The position numbers were made by a program, and so were the translations under genes. Positions 60,699-64,000 of a stretch of 64,000 bases of DNA are shown here, piece after piece. The notes below the pieces were generated by a model that saw nothing but the letters and a program-made list of their open reading frames with translations, made no database searches and was not told the origin of the DNA. Positions within the stretch are counted from its first letter, which is position 1. Each line of letters starts with the position of its first letter. The DNA comes from Ilyomonas sp963790435 (GTDB lineage Bacteria > Bacteroidota > Bacteroidia > Chitinophagales > Chitinophagaceae), in contig CAWBOI010000002.1 of NCBI GenBank assembly GCA_963790435.1, positions 124,001 to 188,000 on the forward strand. The letters run 5' to 3'.

Positions 60699-62759
60699 TT
60701 ATTCAATCAATCGTTTTGGCTCTCTCACTTTTGCTTTGTCCACTTTTGTTTTTGCCTCTTTTTTCGGAGTCGTTTCTTTCTTATGATGGTCGGGGTGCAA
60801 TATCCATTCGTAATCTAATTGCCGTTTATCTAAGTTTGCTGCTACCACTTTTATCCAAACTTTATCGCCCATGCGAAAGGAGCGACCGCTGCGCCTTCCC
60901 ACCAAAGCATAGTCGCTTTCTATCAGCCTGAAATCATCAAAATCGCTAAGACTGGCAATGCTTACCAGGCCTTCGCATTTTTGCAAAACCGTTTCTACAA
61001 AAAAGCCAAATGAGGTAACGCCGCTAACAACGCCTTCAAACTCTTCACCCAGGTATTCCTGCATGTATTCCACTTGCTTATACTTGTTGGCGGCACGCTC
61101 ACACTCCATCGCGGCACGCTCGCGCTCGCTGCTGTGCTTGCACTTTTCGTTCATCTTTTTATCAATGATGGGTTCGTTTTGCAAACACGAAAGGAGAACA
61201 CGATGCACCATTACATCGGGGTAACGGCGTATGGGTGAAGTGAAGTGGCAATAGTTTTCAAAACCCAACCCGTAATGACCAATGTTCTCCGTTGTGTACA
61301 CAGCTTTTGCCATCGTGCGGATGCCCAATTGTTCCAGCACATGCTGTTCGGGTTTGCCCTGCACATCGGCAAGCATGGTGTTGAAAGAAGCCGCAATTTT
61401 TTGGGGCGTGCTGATGTTGAAGCTGTGCCCGAATTTCTTTGCAAAATCAATAAACGGTTTTAGCTTTTCTTCATCGGGCTGGTCGTGAACGCGATACGGA
61501 AACGGAACCGCTTGTTTGTTCACTTTTGTTTTTGCCACATTTTCGGCAATGGTGCGGTTGGCAAGCAGCATTAGCTCTTCAATCAGTTGATGCGCTTCTT
61601 TGCTTTCTTTTATTTCAATGCCAATTGGCTTTCCCTTTTCATCCAGTTTAAAGCGAACTTCCTGCGATGAAAAATTAATAGCGCCTTTTGAAAACCTTTG
61701 TCCGCGCAGGTTCTGGGCAATTTCATTCAACAGCAACACTTCTTTTTTGTGTTCGCCTTTTTTTGTTTCGATGATGTGCTGCACTTCTTCATACGTAAAG
61801 CGATGGTTGCTGTGAATGAGGGTTTTGCCTATCCAATGCTGCTTTACTTCTCCCTTTTTATTCATTTGAAAAACGGCAGAAAACGTAAGCTTGTCTTCAT
61901 GCGGCCGCAAGGAACACAATACGTTTGAAATATGTTCAGGCAACATTGGGTTTACCCTGTCGGGTAAATAAACCGATGTAGCACGTTTGTAAGCTTCTTC
62001 ATCCAAAGCTGTGTCGGGCACTACGTAATGGCTTACATCAGCAATGTGAACGCCCACTTCATACCAGCCGCCTTTTAAGCTTCGCAACGAAATGGCATCA
62101 TCAAAATCTTTGGCGTCAACGGGGTCAATGGTGATGGTAAAAATATCTCTAAAATCGCGGCGCGATTCTACGTCGTGCTGCGTAATCGTTTCGGGAATGA
62201 GTGCCGCTTCTTCGCTTGTTTCCTCAGAAAAATGGAGCGGAAAACCAGCTTCTGCCAGCAGGTTTTTCATGGCACTGTCGTTCTCATCTTCTGCACTTAA
62301 AATGGCGGTTACTTTACCTTCGGGCTTGCGGCTGTCCTTCTCCCATTTTATCAGTTGAACAGACACTTTATCCTTGTCAACGGCACCGTTTATATTGTCG
62401 GTCGAAATGTAAATATCCGGCATTGGCTTATTGCTGTCGGGTTTTACAAAGGCAAAGTGTTTGTTCATTTGCAACCTGCCAATAAATTCTGTTTGCTTTC
62501 GCTCCAGCACCTTTACAATTCTGCCTTCTTTTTTGCCGGTTTCAAGGTTTTGTTTTACCACTTTTACGGTTACTGTATCTCCGTTCAATGCAGTATTAAA
62601 ATCGTGCGGGCGCACAAGAACATCGCCTTTGCCATCAGCAATGATCACATAACCAATGCCCGATCTTGTAACTTCTAAAATGCCTTGCAATGTGTGGGCT
62701 TCCCCTGTTGAATGATGGGTTTGTTTTTGCTTCTTTTTTTTCTTTTTTTTATCGCTCAT
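60699..62759 (-). CDS. rnr: Ribonuclease R
   Basis: A 686-residue 3'-5' exoribonuclease of the RNB family. A Lys-rich N-terminus is followed by two cold-shock domains (~25-180: GILEVTRSGIGYVIIADGKGDV and FVKPDSNKPMPDIYIS). The RNB core begins at ~205 with FTITIDPVDAKDFDDAISL, where the catalytic Asp residues lie, then DVSHYVVPDTALDEEAYKRATSVYLPD (~242-268). The C-terminal S1 domain (~575-645: FEGVVSGVTSFGFFVETVL) and basic tail end it. It degrades structured RNA. Three copies of the 11-mer are inside the gene or at its ends (60745, 61525, 62720). Single gene. Confidence 0.96.
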   Translation of the reverse strand: MSDKKKKKKKQKQTHHSTGEAHTLQGILEVTRSGIGYVIIADGKGDVLVRPHDFNTALNGDTVTVKVVKQNLETGKKEGRIVKVLERKQTEFIGRLQMNKHFAFVKPDSNKPMPDIYISTDNINGAVDKDKVSVQLIKWEKDSRKPEGKVTAILSAEDENDSAMKNLLAEAGFPLHFSEETSEEAALIPETITQHDVESRRDFRDIFTITIDPVDAKDFDDAISLRSLKGGWYEVGVHIADVSHYVVPDTALDEEAYKRATSVYLPDRVNPMLPEHISNVLCSLRPHEDKLTFSAVFQMNKKGEVKQHWIGKTLIHSNHRFTYEEVQHIIETKKGEHKKEVLLLNEIAQNLRGQRFSKGAINFSSQEVRFKLDEKGKPIGIEIKESKEAHQLIEELMLLANRTIAENVAKTKVNKQAVPFPYRVHDQPDEEKLKPFIDFAKKFGHSFNISTPQKIAASFNTMLADVQGKPEQHVLEQLGIRTMAKAVYTTENIGHYGLGFENYCHFTSPIRRYPDVMVHRVLLSCLQNEPIIDKKMNEKCKHSSERERAAMECERAANKYKQVEYMQEYLGEEFEGVVSGVTSFGFFVETVLQKCEGLVSIASLSDFDDFRLIESDYALVGRRSGRSFRMGDKVWIKVVAANLDKRQLDYEWILHPDHHKKETTPKKEAKTKVDKAKVREPKRLIE

Positions 62760-62778
62760 CTATCAATTCTTGTTTGTG

Positions 62779-62985
62779 CTATAATGATGTTTGTTGTGCT
62801 ATGTCTGACCCTTTCATAGTACTGCTTTTATTGTGTGAAGATTTTTTTGCTTCGCCAAGTAATTTGTCTAAATAAGCACGCTCTTCTTCAAACGTCATGT
62901 CTTTGATTTCATTACTTATTTGATCGCGAATCTTGCGCAAATCCTTTACTACGTTTTGTTGTGTATTATGAGTTATCGTTTTCAT
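62779..62985 (-). CDS. Putative antitoxin, partner of the PIN protein
   Basis: The 68-residue acidic/helical protein (VVKDLRKIRDQISNEIKDMTFEEERAYLDKLL) has the pattern of small proteins next to PIN-domain toxins, in which the C-terminal helix covers the toxin site. It overlaps the PIN gene by 20 bp and lies downstream of it, so the order is toxin first. No DNA-binding fold is recognised in the first 20 residues. Assignment is by position and character. Confidence 0.6.
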   Translation of the reverse strand: MKTITHNTQQNVVKDLRKIRDQISNEIKDMTFEEERAYLDKLLGEAKKSSHNKSSTMKGSDIAQQTSL

Positions 62986-63436
62986 TATTGATAATTTCTT
63001 TTGGTGTTCTAATTTCTATTATATTATGTCCAAACTGATAGTTGATGCCATTGTAACCTCTTATTTTATCAAGGTTTACAATATGTTTAAAGTTCCAGCT
63101 TGCAAGTACATCAACCTTTACTAAGGTTGCCATTGCAATGTGTTGGCAATCTGCCCGGCTCGTTTGTCCCACTACTTTTGCTAAAATATATTGGTCGGCA
63201 AGAGTAGCAGCATCTTGTGTCAATCGAATGCGTTCAATTTGATTTGCCGGAAGCGTTACTAAAAAATCTTTTACATGTTGGGGTGCTCTCAATAATTCAG
63301 CTTCTAATAAATCTGAAACAACAATGATTAGTTGTCCGTTTATGACAGAATCAAAAAAGGGAATTGTATCTGCCGAGAATTCTTTATCAAACTGCCCTCC
63401 CACAACTGATGTGTCTATATAAACCCTTTTAATCAT
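62966..63436 (-). CDS. PIN-domain protein, VapC-like toxin
   Basis: The 156-residue protein has the PIN acidic set: Asp8 in VYIDTSVVGGQFD, a Glu in LLEAELLRAP (~46), the Asp of SRADCQHIAMATL (~113-125) and a fourth acidic/Asn region in LASWNFKHIVN (~130-140). PIN domains are Mg-dependent RNases, and in VapBC modules they cut tRNA or rRNA. It is the first of two overlapping genes; the second codes for the probable antitoxin. It sits between rnr and scpA. Confidence 0.8.
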   Translation of the reverse strand: MIKRVYIDTSVVGGQFDKEFSADTIPFFDSVINGQLIIVVSDLLEAELLRAPQHVKDFLVTLPANQIERIRLTQDAATLADQYILAKVVGQTSRADCQHIAMATLVKVDVLASWNFKHIVNLDKIRGYNGINYQFGHNIIEIRTPKEIINNENDNS

Positions 63437-63577
63437 TCCTTCAAAGTTAGTGATAAAAGGTCTGCTTTAGAATGAGAGCAAGTCAAATAAGTTCTCGAAA
63501 ATAATAGCTTAAAGATACTGCGAGAAAGATGGAATTAGAAAGAGCCAATCATTATTTAACAGCAAAAACAAAAGCAA

Positions 63578-64000
63578 TCATCGCATACCAACATTCATTT
63601 CTGCCTCTTCGCTTCTTTCCTCATTCCAGGTAACTTCAAAACTATTTCTGCCTTCGTTTACTGCAAGAGAAAAGTAGTTCAATTGCACCATTTCTAACAC
63701 AGACAAAAACAAAAAGATGGCATGAATGCGGTTTTCGCAATGCTGAAAAAGGAGTTGAAAAGAAGTTTTTTTTTGCAGCTTTACTTCTTTTAAAACTTGC
63801 TCACGGCTTTCTTCCATTGTGTAGTTATACCGAACCACCGTGTGCACCGGCTTGTTGTTTTTATCGTACAAGCGTTGCATTACCCGTTCAAATGTTTTCA
63901 TCAGTTTGAATAAGGTAATGTTTTGTATTTCGGTGCCTTCGGCAGATTGTTCGCCAACTGTAGCCAGTTCGGTTTGTATGTTGCCACGCTTTATCATCAG
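63578..64000 (-). CDS. scpA: Segregation and condensation protein A, C-terminal part
   Basis: The frame runs from the right edge of the window to a stop at 63578. The sequence HTVVRYNYTMEESREQVLKE, then FQHCENRIHAIFLFLSVLEMVQLNYFSL and GRNSFEVTWNEE, matches the C-terminal winged-helix region of ScpA. With SMC and ScpB, ScpA forms the bacterial condensin that compacts and separates chromosomes. The N-terminal part lies outside the window. The MIKRGN start read at 63997 is internal to the family's length. A perfect 11-mer (63562-63572) lies just after the stop. Confidence 0.82.
   Translation of the reverse strand: MMIKRGNIQTELATVGEQSAEGTEIQNITLFKLMKTFERVMQRLYDKNNKPVHTVVRYNYTMEESREQVLKEVKLQKKTSFQLLFQHCENRIHAIFLFLSVLEMVQLNYFSLAVNEGRNSFEVTWNEERSEEAEMNVGMR

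Larger units (their letters stand above)
7556..63572. repeat. Dispersed 11-mer GCAAAAACAAA, 25 exact copies
   Basis: Exact copies on the plus strand begin at 11255, 11621, 12910, 16058, 17689, 26254, 27703, 30722, 36143, 38380, 39774, 40127, 42469, 56681 and 63562. Copies as the complement TTTGTTTTTGC begin at 7556, 8021, 27152, 47070, 48783, 50121, 50243, 60745, 61525 and 62720. About half lie inside genes in different reading frames. Several lie just before start codons (TfoX-like 11636, CDGSH 40141, tyrS 50115). Four share a longer form, AAGGGCAAAAACAAA. Changing the leading G or the last A sharply lowers the count (14 and 3 copies by eye). Stretches 0-7.5 kb and 17.7-26.2 kb have none. 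Confidence 0.8.

Noticed and set aside
1..64000. tRNA, rRNA or riboswitch genes
   Set aside because: No tRNA T-loop with matching arms, rRNA sequence or known riboswitch core was recognised by eye; this does not exclude divergent RNAs.

Overview
The window is a chromosome segment from a member of the Bacteroidota, most likely a Chitinophagaceae-type bacterium. The evidence is a SusC/SusD pair, lipoproteins with Bacteroidota-style lipoboxes, the DUF3822-rsmD pair, a NagB/PIG-L fusion, A-rich leaders with little Shine-Dalgarno sequence, and promoter candidates of the TTTG...TAnnTTTG type. No rRNA, tRNA, CRISPR array, prophage, IS transposase or integrase was seen.

Layout. 0-2.3 kb: three small lipoproteins, one frameshifted. 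2.8-7.1 kb: a PfkB sugar kinase, an unknown gene flanked by direct repeats, a polysaccharide flippase and an AIM24-like protein. 7.2-14.2 kb: envelope and metabolic genes (YXWGXW protein, DUF4142 lipoprotein, kbl, a small EamA protein, an exported Nif3-like protein, a TfoX-like protein, NagB/PIG-L). 14.4-18.2 kb: a reverse-strand operon DUF3822-rsmD-bioD-5-FCL-lpxK. 18.4-22.9 kb: susC/susD. 23-32.4 kb: typA, DUF1345, a dehydrogenase, a serine hydrolase, uvrB and a phosphate uptake pair (DUF47/PiT). 32.7-33.9 kb: an ArsR-type regulator between two SRPBCC proteins, with a double operator on the promoter. 34-36.1 kb: an MFS sugar porter and an outer-membrane barrel. 36.2-40 kb: a translationally coupled biosynthetic operon of UbiA prenyltransferase, type III polyketide synthase, methyltransferase and FAD enzyme. 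40.1-46 kb: a CDGSH protein, GH2, a lipase and a GH36 alpha-galactosidase. 46.4-54.2 kb: PhyH oxygenase, TlpA reductase, tyrS, hemJ/hemH, truB and a MATE exporter. 54.6-64 kb: a glycoside hydrolase with an internal stop, an ECF sigma factor with a small membrane partner, an NlpC/P60 hydrolase, recF, an RDD protein, rnr, a PIN toxin pair and the end of scpA.

The intergenic DNA is rich in palindromic repeats. Three copies of a ~216-bp double-hairpin element share the tip CGTCATTCCGC, and at least five further families of inverted repeats are present. The strongest unexplained signal is an 11-mer, GCAAAAACAAA, found 25 times on both strands, inside and between genes, where base composition predicts well under one.

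The most distinctive gene system is the four-gene UbiA/type III PKS/methyltransferase/flavoenzyme operon, which looks built to make a prenylated, methylated and oxidised phenolic lipid. Several genes carry lesions (lpxK, hemH, one lipoprotein, one glycoside hydrolase) and rsmD has an altered catalytic motif. Because some of these are core genes, assembly or base-calling errors must be excluded before a biological meaning is given to them.
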